A stretch of DNA of 7,762 bases from Actinomycetes bacterium (GTDB taxonomy: Bacteria > Actinomycetota > Actinomycetes > Propionibacteriales > Nocardioidaceae): assembly GCA_023460975.1 (NCBI GenBank), contig JAEWOG010000091.1:1-7762 (forward strand), in the 5' to 3' direction. The stretch's first letter is position 1. The number at the start of each line of letters is the position of its first letter. Positions 1 through 7,662 of this stretch are shown here, piece by piece. The notes under the pieces were generated by a model, which worked only from the letters and a program-made list of their open reading frames with translations, was not told the origin of the DNA and searched no databases. A program made the position numbers and the translations under genes.

Positions 1-1834
1 GGTCGTCGCCGACCGCACCGGCTACCCCGTCGACATGCTCGAACCCGACCTCGACCTCGAGGCCGACCTCTCCATCGACTCCATCAAGCGACTCGAGATC
101 GTCGGCGAACTCGCCGAAACCCTCGACTTGGGCACCGGACTCTCCGCAGACGCCCCCGACGAAGCCCTCGTCGAGGAACTCGCCCGCCACAAGACCCTGC
201 GCGCCGTCGTCGGCTGGATCGACACCCAACTCGGTGCCGCAGGTGACACCACCCCCAGCGCGAGCGCCCCTGCCGCGGCCTCGACCACCCCGAGCGCGCC
301 CGAGAGCCGGCCCACGCAGCAGCAACCCAAGTCGACCGAGGCCAGCCCCGAGATCGGGCCGTCGACGGTCCGCGAGGTCATCGTCGAGCCACTCGGCCCG
401 ACGCTGCCGATCGGCGACCTGGCCGGACGTACGGCCGCGGTCGTGACCGGGCACGGCCTGCTCTCCGACGCCGTGGGCCAGGCCCTGGCCGACCGCGGCG
501 CGTCGGTGACGCTGCTGACCCCGCTCGACATCAGCGACGACCACGACGGCGAGGCGCACCAGCTGCTCGCCCAGGTCGACGTCCTGGTCGACCTGTCCAC
601 CACCACCGGCGCGCTCGATGCCCGCAGCGTGTTCACCCACCTGCGCCCCGCCCTGCTGGGCCGGGCCGAGTTCGTGCTCGCGGTGACCACGGCGCTCAAC
701 ACCGACGGCTCGCCCACCGGCGTACCGGGCATGCTGCGCGCGCTGGCGCGTGAGAAGACCGAGGTCCTGGTGCGCTCGGTCGAGCTCGAGGCCGGCGACC
801 TGACCGGCGACGTCGGACCCGTGGCCGCGATCTGCGTCGACGAACTCCTCGACGCCGAGGCCCCGACATCGGTGTCGTGGGCAGGCGGGCAGCGTACGAC
901 CAAGGTTCTGGGCGAGCCCCTCACCCAGGCATCCGCGCAGGACATCGGGTTGGGCAAGGACTCCGTCGTCGTGCTCACCGGTGGCGCCCGCGGCATCACC
1001 GCTCGCATCGCCGAGGAGGTGCTGCGTGCCAGCGGCTGCCGCCTCGTGCTGGTCGGCCGTTCGGCCCTCCCCGGCGACGAGGACCCCCGTCTGGCCGAGG
1101 CCGCGACCGCGGTGGACCTGCGCCGCACCCTGCTCGGCTTGGGCGAGTTGCGGACCCCCGCGGAGATCGAGGCAGCCTGCACCAGGATCCTCGCCGACCG
1201 CGAGATCCGCGCGACCATGACCACGCTCACCGACCTCGGCGGCCGCGTCGAGTACGTGGCGGCCGACGTCCGCACCGACGAGTTCGGGCAAGTCCTGGAC
1301 TGGGTGCGTGGCCAGTACGGTCGCCTCGACGCCGTGGTCCACGGCGCGGGCGTGCTGGACGACCGCTTCATCGCGGACAAGACCGAGGCAGGATTCGATG
1401 CGGTCTACGGCACCAAGGTCGACGGCGCCCGGATCATCCTGCAGCGGTTGGCCGGCATCGGCACTGTGATCTTCTTCGGCTCGGTCAGTGGTGTCTTCGG
1501 CAACCGCGGCCAGTGCGACTACGCGGCCGGCAACGATGCCCTCGACACGCTGGCCCGCGCCCACGACGGCAACCACGGCGCGCGCGTCATCGCGCTCGAC
1601 TGGGGTCCGTGGGCCGGGGGCGGCATGGTCTCCGACGACCTGGAGCGGGACTACGCCCGTCGCGGCATCGGTCTGGTGGCGCCGCAGGACGGCACTGCCG
1701 CCCTCGTCCAGGCCCTGACCGGCAGCCTGGAGGGCGCCCAGTTCGTCGTGATGCGGGGCGAGCCCGAGGCATTCGCGCCGACCCTGCGGCGTACCCCCCT
1801 CACCGCCGAGACGGCGGCCGGAACGGACCGCTGA
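1..1834 (+). CDS. Iterative type I PKS / PUFA-synthase-like subunit, C-terminal part (ACP-KR), 5' truncated
   Basis: Reading is open from nt 2 (first complete codon) to TGA at 1832-1834, about 610 visible residues; the gene begins upstream, so the ATG at 35 lies inside the ACP and is not the start. Residues 1-80 form an acyl carrier protein: the motif LSIDSIKR carries the phosphopantetheine Ser27 (nt 80-82), and the 'DSIKR' form is typical of PUFA-synthase-type ACPs. An Ala/Pro/Ser-rich linker (about 80-118) follows. Residues about 120-310 resemble the structural (pseudo-Rossmann) half of a ketoreductase, and 318-590 the catalytic half: NADPH motif TGGARGIT (326-333) and catalytic K472, S494, Y507, N511. 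LDD at 452-454 marks a B-type KR. The catalytic half is longer than in modular PKSs, as in PfaA-type KRs. Role: carry the chain and reduce beta-keto groups. KS, AT and perhaps more ACPs probably lie upstream. The next gene starts 7 nt after the stop. Confidence 0.9.
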   Translation, partial: VVADRTGYPVDMLEPDLDLEADLSIDSIKRLEIVGELAETLDLGTGLSADAPDEALVEELARHKTLRAVVGWIDTQLGAAGDTTPSASAPAAASTTPSAPESRPTQQQPKSTEASPEIGPSTVREVIVEPLGPTLPIGDLAGRTAAVVTGHGLLSDAVGQALADRGASVTLLTPLDISDDHDGEAHQLLAQVDVLVDLSTTTGALDARSVFTHLRPALLGRAEFVLAVTTALNTDGSPTGVPGMLRALAREKTEVLVRSVELEAGDLTGDVGPVAAICVDELLDAEAPTSVSWAGGQRTTKVLGEPLTQASAQDIGLGKDSVVVLTGGARGITARIAEEVLRASGCRLVLVGRSALPGDEDPRLAEAATAVDLRRTLLGLGELRTPAEIEAACTRILADREIRATMTTLTDLGGRVEYVAADVRTDEFGQVLDWVRGQYGRLDAVVHGAGVLDDRFIADKTEAGFDAVYGTKVDGARIILQRLAGIGTVIFFGSVSGVFGNRGQCDYAAGNDALDTLARAHDGNHGARVIALDWGPWAGGGMVSDDLERDYARRGIGLVAPQDGTAALVQALTGSLEGAQFVVMRGEPEAFAPTLRRTPLTAETAAGTDR

Positions 1835-1841
1835 GCCACAC

Positions 1842-4800
1842 ATGACGGGGACCCGCACGACCGATGGGGCCGACGACGCGATCGCGATCGTCGGCCTTGC
1901 CGGCGTGTTCCCCGGCGCCGCGAGCGCCCACGCCCTGTGGGACAACGTGGTCGCTGGCGTGGACGCGATCACCGATGTCCCCGCGGGCCGGTGGGACCCG
2001 GTCTTTCACGACCCCGACGCCAAGTCCGCGGACCGCTTCTACGTGCGCCGCGGCGGCTTCGTCGACGACGTCGCCACCTTCGACCCGCTGGCCTTCGGGA
2101 TCATGCCCGTGGCCGCCGAGTCGTGCGAACCGGACCAACTGCTCGCCCTCGGGGCCGCCCAGGCGGCACTCCTCGACGCGGGGTCGGTGCACGAACGGAT
2201 CGACCCCACCAAGGTGTCCGTCATCCTCGGCCGGGGCGGCTACATCGGGGACGGCGTCGCGCGTCTCGACCAGCGGGTCCGTACGGCCCAGCAACTCGTC
2301 GAGGTGCTGCGCGACCTCGTGCCGGACCTCGGCGAGGACCGCATCCAGCACGTCAAGGAACAGTTCCAGGACTCCTTGGGACCCGAGCGGCCCGAAGGCT
2401 CGATCGGGCTGGTCCCCAACCTCGCCGCGTCCCGGATCGCCAACCGCTTCGACTTCCGCGGGCCCGCGTGGACCGTGGACGCCGCCTGCGCCAGCTCACT
2501 GATCGCCGTCGACCAGGGCGTCACCCAGCTGCGCTCCGGGCAGGCCGACCTGGTGTTGGCCGGCGGCGTGCACCACTGCCACGACGTGACGCTGTGGAGT
2601 GTCTTCTCCCAGCTGCGCGCCCTGTCCCCCTCGGGCGGGATCCGGCCGTTCAGCGACGCCGCCGACGGCATCCTCGTCGGCGAGGGAACCGGCATCCTGG
2701 CGCTGCGGCGCCTCGCCGACGCCCAGCGCGACGGCGACCGCGTGTACGCCGTCATCCGCGGCACCGGGGTCGCCTCGGACGGTCGCGCCAGCAGCCTGAT
2801 GAGCCCCCAGGCGGCCGGGCAGCAACTCGCTGTCGAGGCGGCGTGGCGCGCCAGCGGCCTCGACCCGGCGACCGTCGGTCTCATCGAGGCCCACGGAACC
2901 GCGACGCCGTTGGGCGACCGTACGGAACTCGAGACGCTGCACGCAGTGTTCGGCGAGGCGAGCCGCGGGCATCGCGCCGGGCTGGGATCGATCAAGTCGA
3001 TGATCGGCCACGCGATGCCGGCCGCAGGAGCGGCGGGACTCATCAAGACCGCGCTCGCGCTGCACCACGCGGTGCTGCCCCCGACGTTGCATGTCGAGGA
3101 CCCCAACCCCGCGGTGGCTCGGACCCGGTTCCGCCTCATCACCGAAGCCGAGCCGTGGGAGACGGACGGGCCGCGCGTCGCCGGCGTCAACGCCTTCGGG
3201 TTCGGCGGGATCAATGCCCACGTGGTGCTGGGCGAGGTCGACCGCTCCTCGGGCGCCGTCGTCGACCCCTCGTTGTTGGGCGCCGCAGGCTCCCCGGAGA
3301 TCGGCTCCGAGTCCACGGACACCGAGCCCACGCTGCTGCTCGCCGGTCCCGACGCCGCCGACCTCATCTCCCAGCTCGACGCGCTCACCGAGCGCGACCT
3401 GTCCACGGGTGCGCTGCTGGACCGGCCAACCCCCACGGGCGGGCCCGCGCGGCTGGCCATCGTCGCCCCGGATGCGCGCCGCCTCACGCTGGCGCGCAAG
3501 GTGCTCGCCCGGGGGACGGCGTTCCGCGGTCGCAACGACGTGTGGTTCGACCCGACCGGGGTGCTGCGCGAGGGACGACTGGCATTCCTCTACCCGGGCG
3601 TCGAGCCCGGGTTCGCCGCCGACGTCACCGACGTGGCCGAGCGCTTCGGCCTCGACGCTTCGGCGATCACCGTCTCCGAGGGGATCCAGGAGCAGGGCCA
3701 CAGCATCGTGACCCTGGGCCGCCTGCTCACCACCGCCCTCGCCACGCTCGGCGTCGCCCCGGACGAGATGGCCGGGCACAGCGTCGGCGAATGGACGGGG
3801 TACGCCGCCTCCGGCATGGTCGACGCGTCCGTCGTCGACGCCTTCCTGGCCGACCTGCAGCCCGGCGCCATCGAGGTCCGCGACGTCGTGTTCATCGCCC
3901 TCGGCGCGGGAGCAGAGGTGGCCGAGGAGGTCGTCGCCGACCTGCCCCAGGCGTACGTCTCGCACGACAACTGCCCCCACCAGTCCGTGGTGTGCGCCCC
4001 CGAGGCGGACACCGAGGTGATCCTGGACCGGGCCCGCTACCGGCACGTGATGGCGCAGGTCATGCCGTTCCGCTCGGGCTTCCACTCGCCACTGATGGCG
4101 CCCCTCGTCGAACGGGTGATGGACCAGTTCACCGGCATGGAGCTGCGCGTACCCCACACGCGGCTGTGGTCGGCGACGTCGGTGGCGCCCTACCCGGACG
4201 AGCCGGAGGCGGTCCGCGAGCTGTCCGCGCGGCACCTCGTGGAGCGCGTCCGCTTCCGCGAGCTCGTGACGCGGCTGCACGCCGAGGGAGTACGCGGGTT
4301 CGTGCAGATGGGCGTCGGCAGCCTCACCGGGTTCCTCGAGGACACGCTGCGCGAGCACGACGTCGTCTCGGTGCCCGCCCACACCGACAAGCGCAGCGGC
4401 ATCGCCCAGCTGCGCCGCGTCGCGGCAGCCCTGTGGACCGCCGGACGCGAGGTCGACCTCGCCGCGCTGGAGCCCGCGGCCCACGCTCCGGAGCCCCCAT
4501 CCGCGACCGGTTCCCCGACTCCCGTGCGCCTGGGCTCCGCCCTGGTGCGCGGGCTCCCGGCGCTGCCCGCGTCCCTCGCCGCACCCGCAGCGCCGGCCCC
4601 CGCGGTCAGCGTCCATCCACCCGTTGAGGCGCCGGCCGCGGCGTGGGGTCAGGACTATCTGGCCGCAGTCCGCGAGGCCGACGACGCGGTGGCGCAGGTG
4701 CTTGCCGCAGCGGCGGACCCGAAGCCGATCACCATCGCCCCGGGCGTACGGCGGTTCGTCCGCGGCCAGCGGCAGGCGCCCACTGGGGTGGTCGCCGAGG

Positions 4801-6428
4801 CCGCTCCCCACTCCGAGCCCGCCGGGACGGATGTCGGGCCCGGGCCGGTCGAGGTGCAGCCCACCTCACGCGAGACGATCCACCGCCTCAGCGTCGCGGA
4901 CCAACCCTGGTGGAGCGACCACGCCTTCTACCCCCAGCGCGAGGGCTGGCAGATCCTTGAGGACCGCTTCCCCCTCGTACCGCTGACGGGCCTCATCGAG
5001 ATGATGACCGCCGAGGCCGAGGCACTGGTCCCCGGGACGGTGACCGTCGCGGTCGAGAGCGTGCGCGCCTTCCGCTGGCTGGCGGTCGAGCCCGCCACCG
5101 ACGCCGTCTTCCGCGCCAGCATCGACCAGGCGGCGACCGCGGCACGTACGGACGGGGTCACCGTGGTGCGCACCTCGATCGAGGGCCACGCCCGCGCCAC
5201 CGTCCTGCTCGCGGCGTCGTACGCGAAGTCGCCCATGCCCGACGACCGGCGGCTCTCGGGACGCTTCGACCCGCCGCCGCTGGATCGGGTCTACGCGGAC
5301 TGCCACCTCTTCCACGGGCCTGAATACCAAGGCCTGCGCAGCCTCGACCACTTCGCCGACGACGGCGCCCGCGGCGAACTGGAGTCCCAGCGGGCGACCG
5401 GGGCCCTGCTCGACAACGCGGGTCAGCTGTTCGGGCTGTGGGTCGCGGCCCGCGTCGACAAGGACCGGCTGGTCCTGCCCACCTCGGTGGACAGCTTCGA
5501 GTTCTTCGGCCCCCACCCGACGCCGGGCGAGAGCGTCGACTGCGTGGTGCACTGCACCGACCTGGCGGAGCAGACGGTGCGCGCCGACCTCGAGCTCGTC
5601 GTCGACGGCCAGGTGTGGTGCCGCATCACCGGCTGGGAGGACCGCCGCTTCCAGAGCGACGACCGCCTCTTCAGCGTCCTGCGCGATCCGTCCCACACGC
5701 TGTTGGCCGAGCCGCAGCCCGGCGGCTGGATGCTGGTGCGCGAGGGGTGGCCGGACTCCGCCTCACGCGAAGTGGTGACGCGCCGGTTCCTCGGGGTCGA
5801 CGAGCGCCCGAAGCACTGGAAGCTCAACCCCCGCGCACAGCGCAGCCACCTGCTCGGCCGCATCGCCGCGAAGGACGCGGTCCGACACCTGCTGTTCGAG
5901 GCGCAGGTCGCCGACGTCTTCCCCGCCGAGCTCGCCGTGCACAACCACGACACCGGGGCGCCGTACGTGACCAGCCCGGTCGCCGACGTCCTCGCGGGCC
6001 ACGACGTACGACTCTCCCTGGCGCACTCCGCCGGCGTGGGCGTCGCCCTCGCGGCGCACGGACGCGACGTCGGCATCGACGTCGAGCGGGTCGCGTCCCG
6101 CTCGGAATCCTTCGCGAACACGGCCCTGTCCGAGCGCGAGCGCACGCTCTTCGCCGAAGGCACCGCAGCCGCGGACCGCGACCTGGAGCTCACCCGGTGG
6201 TGGTGCGCCAAGGAAGCAGTCGCCAAGGCGGCGGGCACGGGGCTTGGCTTCAAGCCCACCCAGTTCGAGGTCACCGCCATCGACGGCGACCGGCTCCTGG
6301 TGGCCGGCCGCTGGGTGGCGACCACGGTGGTCAGCGGCCCCCCGCTGACCGCAGCACCCCACGCCGGCACCGCCGGCGGACACATTGCAGAGGAGTACGT
6401 CGTTGCCTGGACAGATGACCCCCACTGA
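1842..6428 (+). CDS. Iterative type I polyketide/PUFA-like synthase subunit, KS-AT-DH-PPTase (1528 aa)
   Basis: Complete multidomain synthase subunit. KS, about 10-450: intact triad C216 (DAACASS), H351 (EAHGTAT), H390 (GHAMPAAG), so it can condense and is not a chain-length factor. AT, about 575-870: nucleophile S647 in GHSVGEW and H748 in SGFHSPLM; the usual GQG Gln is V587 and the Arg expected 25 residues after the Ser is L672. About 875-1005 is an Ala/Pro-rich linker with no ACP motif. DH (double hot-dog, PS-DH-like), about 1010-1290: H1027, LFHGPEYQG, and D1191/Q1195 in LLDNAGQ. PPTase (Sfp type), about 1335-1515: D1413 and E1415 in GIDVE, E1458 in WWCAKEA. The PPTase probably converts the ACPs of this operon to holo form. 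No ACP, KR or ER is present, so it must work with the preceding ACP-KR protein, 7 nt upstream. The Shine-Dalgarno before ATG 1842 is weak, which suggests translational coupling. Domain order resembles PUFA, hgl-type and enediyne synthases but matches none that I can name. Confidence 0.92.
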   Translation: MTGTRTTDGADDAIAIVGLAGVFPGAASAHALWDNVVAGVDAITDVPAGRWDPVFHDPDAKSADRFYVRRGGFVDDVATFDPLAFGIMPVAAESCEPDQLLALGAAQAALLDAGSVHERIDPTKVSVILGRGGYIGDGVARLDQRVRTAQQLVEVLRDLVPDLGEDRIQHVKEQFQDSLGPERPEGSIGLVPNLAASRIANRFDFRGPAWTVDAACASSLIAVDQGVTQLRSGQADLVLAGGVHHCHDVTLWSVFSQLRALSPSGGIRPFSDAADGILVGEGTGILALRRLADAQRDGDRVYAVIRGTGVASDGRASSLMSPQAAGQQLAVEAAWRASGLDPATVGLIEAHGTATPLGDRTELETLHAVFGEASRGHRAGLGSIKSMIGHAMPAAGAAGLIKTALALHHAVLPPTLHVEDPNPAVARTRFRLITEAEPWETDGPRVAGVNAFGFGGINAHVVLGEVDRSSGAVVDPSLLGAAGSPEIGSESTDTEPTLLLAGPDAADLISQLDALTERDLSTGALLDRPTPTGGPARLAIVAPDARRLTLARKVLARGTAFRGRNDVWFDPTGVLREGRLAFLYPGVEPGFAADVTDVAERFGLDASAITVSEGIQEQGHSIVTLGRLLTTALATLGVAPDEMAGHSVGEWTGYAASGMVDASVVDAFLADLQPGAIEVRDVVFIALGAGAEVAEEVVADLPQAYVSHDNCPHQSVVCAPEADTEVILDRARYRHVMAQVMPFRSGFHSPLMAPLVERVMDQFTGMELRVPHTRLWSATSVAPYPDEPEAVRELSARHLVERVRFRELVTRLHAEGVRGFVQMGVGSLTGFLEDTLREHDVVSVPAHTDKRSGIAQLRRVAAALWTAGREVDLAALEPAAHAPEPPSATGSPTPVRLGSALVRGLPALPASLAAPAAPAPAVSVHPPVEAPAAAWGQDYLAAVREADDAVAQVLAAAADPKPITIAPGVRRFVRGQRQAPTGVVAEAAPHSEPAGTDVGPGPVEVQPTSRETIHRLSVADQPWWSDHAFYPQREGWQILEDRFPLVPLTGLIEMMTAEAEALVPGTVTVAVESVRAFRWLAVEPATDAVFRASIDQAATAARTDGVTVVRTSIEGHARATVLLAASYAKSPMPDDRRLSGRFDPPPLDRVYADCHLFHGPEYQGLRSLDHFADDGARGELESQRATGALLDNAGQLFGLWVAARVDKDRLVLPTSVDSFEFFGPHPTPGESVDCVVHCTDLAEQTVRADLELVVDGQVWCRITGWEDRRFQSDDRLFSVLRDPSHTLLAEPQPGGWMLVREGWPDSASREVVTRRFLGVDERPKHWKLNPRAQRSHLLGRIAAKDAVRHLLFEAQVADVFPAELAVHNHDTGAPYVTSPVADVLAGHDVRLSLAHSAGVGVALAAHGRDVGIDVERVASRSESFANTALSERERTLFAEGTAAADRDLELTRWWCAKEAVAKAAGTGLGFKPTQFEVTAIDGDRLLVAGRWVATTVVSGPPLTAAPHAGTAGGHIAEEYVVAWTDDPH
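6390..6395 (+). promoter_or_regulatory. Ribosome binding site for the free-standing ACP gene
   Basis: GAGGAG lies inside the 3' end of the preceding synthase gene, 7 nt before the TTG at 6403. The only nearby ATG (6415) is 19 nt away, too far for this site, and the in-frame TTG at 6385 lies upstream of it. The site therefore favours TTG 6403 as the start. Confidence 0.6.
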
Positions 6429-6714
6429 GGCCCCGAACACCGAGCAGGTGCTCGCGGACCTCGAGAAGATCCTGGTCGAAGTCGTGGGCGACGACCTGCT
6501 GCTGGACGAGCCGCTCTCGATGGCGACCTCGTTCAACGATGACCTCCAGCTGGAGAGCATCGAGTTCGTCGCGCTCGCCGAGGAGCTGCTCAACACCTAC
6601 GGGGAGCGCGTGGACTTCGTGAACTGGATGGCAGGCATGGAGCTCGACGAGGTCGTCGGCCTGACGGCCGGCGACGTCGTGAACTTCGTCGTCCGCTCCC
6701 TGTCCGAGGGCTGA
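6403..6714 (+). CDS. Free-standing acyl carrier protein
   Basis: A protein of 103 residues from TTG 6403 (99 if the ATG at 6415 is used). It is a small, acidic, helical protein with an ACP core: the segment LQLESIEFVAL holds the likely phosphopantetheine attachment site S52 (nt 6556-6558), followed by an ACP-like helix III/IV region ending in GDVVNFVVRSL. It differs from the DSIKR-type ACP in the first gene and looks like a type II carrier. The start overlaps the synthase gene by 26 nt and the stop is 3 nt before the hydrolase gene, so translation is probably coupled. Likely role: carries a starter acyl unit, or the finished chain on its way to the hydrolase; the PPTase domain encoded just upstream is the obvious activating enzyme. 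Family assignment is firm; the pathway step is inference. Confidence 0.85.
   Translation: MPGQMTPTEAPNTEQVLADLEKILVEVVGDDLLLDEPLSMATSFNDDLQLESIEFVALAEELLNTYGERVDFVNWMAGMELDEVVGLTAGDVVNFVVRSLSEG
6706..6710 (+). promoter_or_regulatory. Ribosome binding site for the alpha/beta hydrolase gene
   Basis: GAGGG within the last codons of the ACP gene, 7 nt before the GTG at 6718. The good spacing supports the GTG start, which places the first beta strand (YLQSNGLKFHV) at the N terminus as expected for this fold. Confidence 0.55.
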
Positions 6715-6717
6715 GCC

Positions 6718-7662
6718 GTGCCGTACCTGCAGTCCAACGGGCTCAAGTTCCACGTCCAGGTGCTCGGCGGAGAGGAGACCGACGGCGTCAAGCGACCCAA
6801 GGTCGTCATGCTGCACGGCCTGGTGATCGACAACCTGTCGAGCTGGTTCTACACGCTGGCGCACCCGATGGCGACGCAGGCGACGATGCACCTTGCCGAC
6901 ATGCGCGGCCACGGGCGTACGGAGATCCCCGACGCGGGCTACAGCGTCGCCGACAACGTCGAGGACCTCCTCGGCCTGCTGGAGGGGTGGGGAATCGACG
7001 AGCCGGTCCACTTCTTCGGCAACTCGTTCGGCTGCGTGGTCGGCCTCGCGCTCGCCCAGCGGCACCCGGAGAAGGTCGCCAGCCTGTTCCTGATCGAGGC
7101 GCACTTCTCGGTGCCCGGCTGGGGCGAGCAGATGGCGGGGACCCTGGCGCTGGCGGCGTTCGGGCTCGACGAGGTGGCCGTACGGGCGTACCTGGAGACC
7201 GAGGCGGACCGCAAGACGTCCCGGCTGGCCAAGCGCACGGAGAAGCTGTTCTTCGGCACCACCCTCATCGACGACCTCAAGGTCGAGAAGCCGATCGACT
7301 GGCTTGAGGAGATCTCGTGCCCGGTGTTCGCGATCTATGGCAGCCAGTCCGACATCCTCGACCGGGCGCGCGAGCTGGAGGCCAAGCTGGGCGACTGCAC
7401 CCTCGAGATCGTCCCCGACGCCAGCCACTCCCTGCTGATCGAGAACTCCGCCCTCATCAAGGCGCGGGCGATGGAGTGGATGAACCGCCACGCCCAGACG
7501 TCGTACGAGATCGAAGAGGTTGTGGTGAAGTCGCTCGGCACGATGGGCGCCCTCGAGACGATGGATGCGCTCGAGCAGCTCAAGGCCGACAACGCGCACC
7601 TGCTGGAGGGCGAGACGCCCGGACTCAAGAACGGGACGTCTGCCGACCGGGTCGTGTCGTGA
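6718..7662 (+). CDS. Alpha/beta hydrolase (esterase/thioesterase-like)
   Basis: 314 residues from GTG 6718. It has the alpha/beta-hydrolase fold signature: oxyanion-side HG in MLHGLV (31-36), a DMRGHGRT segment (61-68), nucleophile elbow GNSFG with S103, acid D212 in YGSQSDIL and H237 in DASHSLL, so the triad appears complete. A cap region occupies about 130-195. No signal peptide or membrane segment is seen, so it is probably cytoplasmic. Residues about 262-314 extend past the usual end of the fold as an acidic, partly helical tail (EIEEVVVKSL, then a Leu/Glu/Ala-rich stretch). It sits 3 nt after the ACP gene and overlaps the glycosyltransferase start. Likely role: release or editing of the acyl chain from a carrier protein. 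Other possibilities are an esterase or transacylase, or an ester/lactone hydrolase of the mature product. The fold is sure; the substrate is unknown. Confidence 0.85.
   Translation: MPYLQSNGLKFHVQVLGGEETDGVKRPKVVMLHGLVIDNLSSWFYTLAHPMATQATMHLADMRGHGRTEIPDAGYSVADNVEDLLGLLEGWGIDEPVHFFGNSFGCVVGLALAQRHPEKVASLFLIEAHFSVPGWGEQMAGTLALAAFGLDEVAVRAYLETEADRKTSRLAKRTEKLFFGTTLIDDLKVEKPIDWLEEISCPVFAIYGSQSDILDRARELEAKLGDCTLEIVPDASHSLLIENSALIKARAMEWMNRHAQTSYEIEEVVVKSLGTMGALETMDALEQLKADNAHLLEGETPGLKNGTSADRVVS

Noticed and set aside
22..1380. 452-residue minus-strand open frame
   Set aside because: It lies antisense to the ACP-KR gene, has a low-complexity Ser/Arg/Ala-rich translation and no recognisable motif; long antisense open frames are expected in very G+C-rich coding DNA.
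1835..1841. Possible promoter or terminator between the two large genes
   Set aside because: Only 7 nt separate them, with no room for a promoter and no hairpin followed by T residues.
1937..4627. 896-residue plus-strand open frame in another frame
   Set aside because: The translation is dominated by Arg, Pro and Gly and overlaps the motif-bearing KS-AT frame; it is a shadow of the real gene.
2496..4811. 771-residue minus-strand open frame
   Set aside because: It mirrors the KS-AT coding region; the Gly/Arg/His/Val-rich translation has no domain motif, while the plus strand has continuous catalytic motifs.
4465..4865. Possible hidden ACP between AT and DH
   Set aside because: No D/E-S-L/I motif with flanking helices is seen; the stretch is Ala/Pro-rich and reads as a linker.
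6331..7599. 422-residue minus-strand open frame
   Set aside because: It is antisense to the ACP and hydrolase genes, both of which have clear motifs and ribosome binding sites; nothing recognisable is in the antisense translation.
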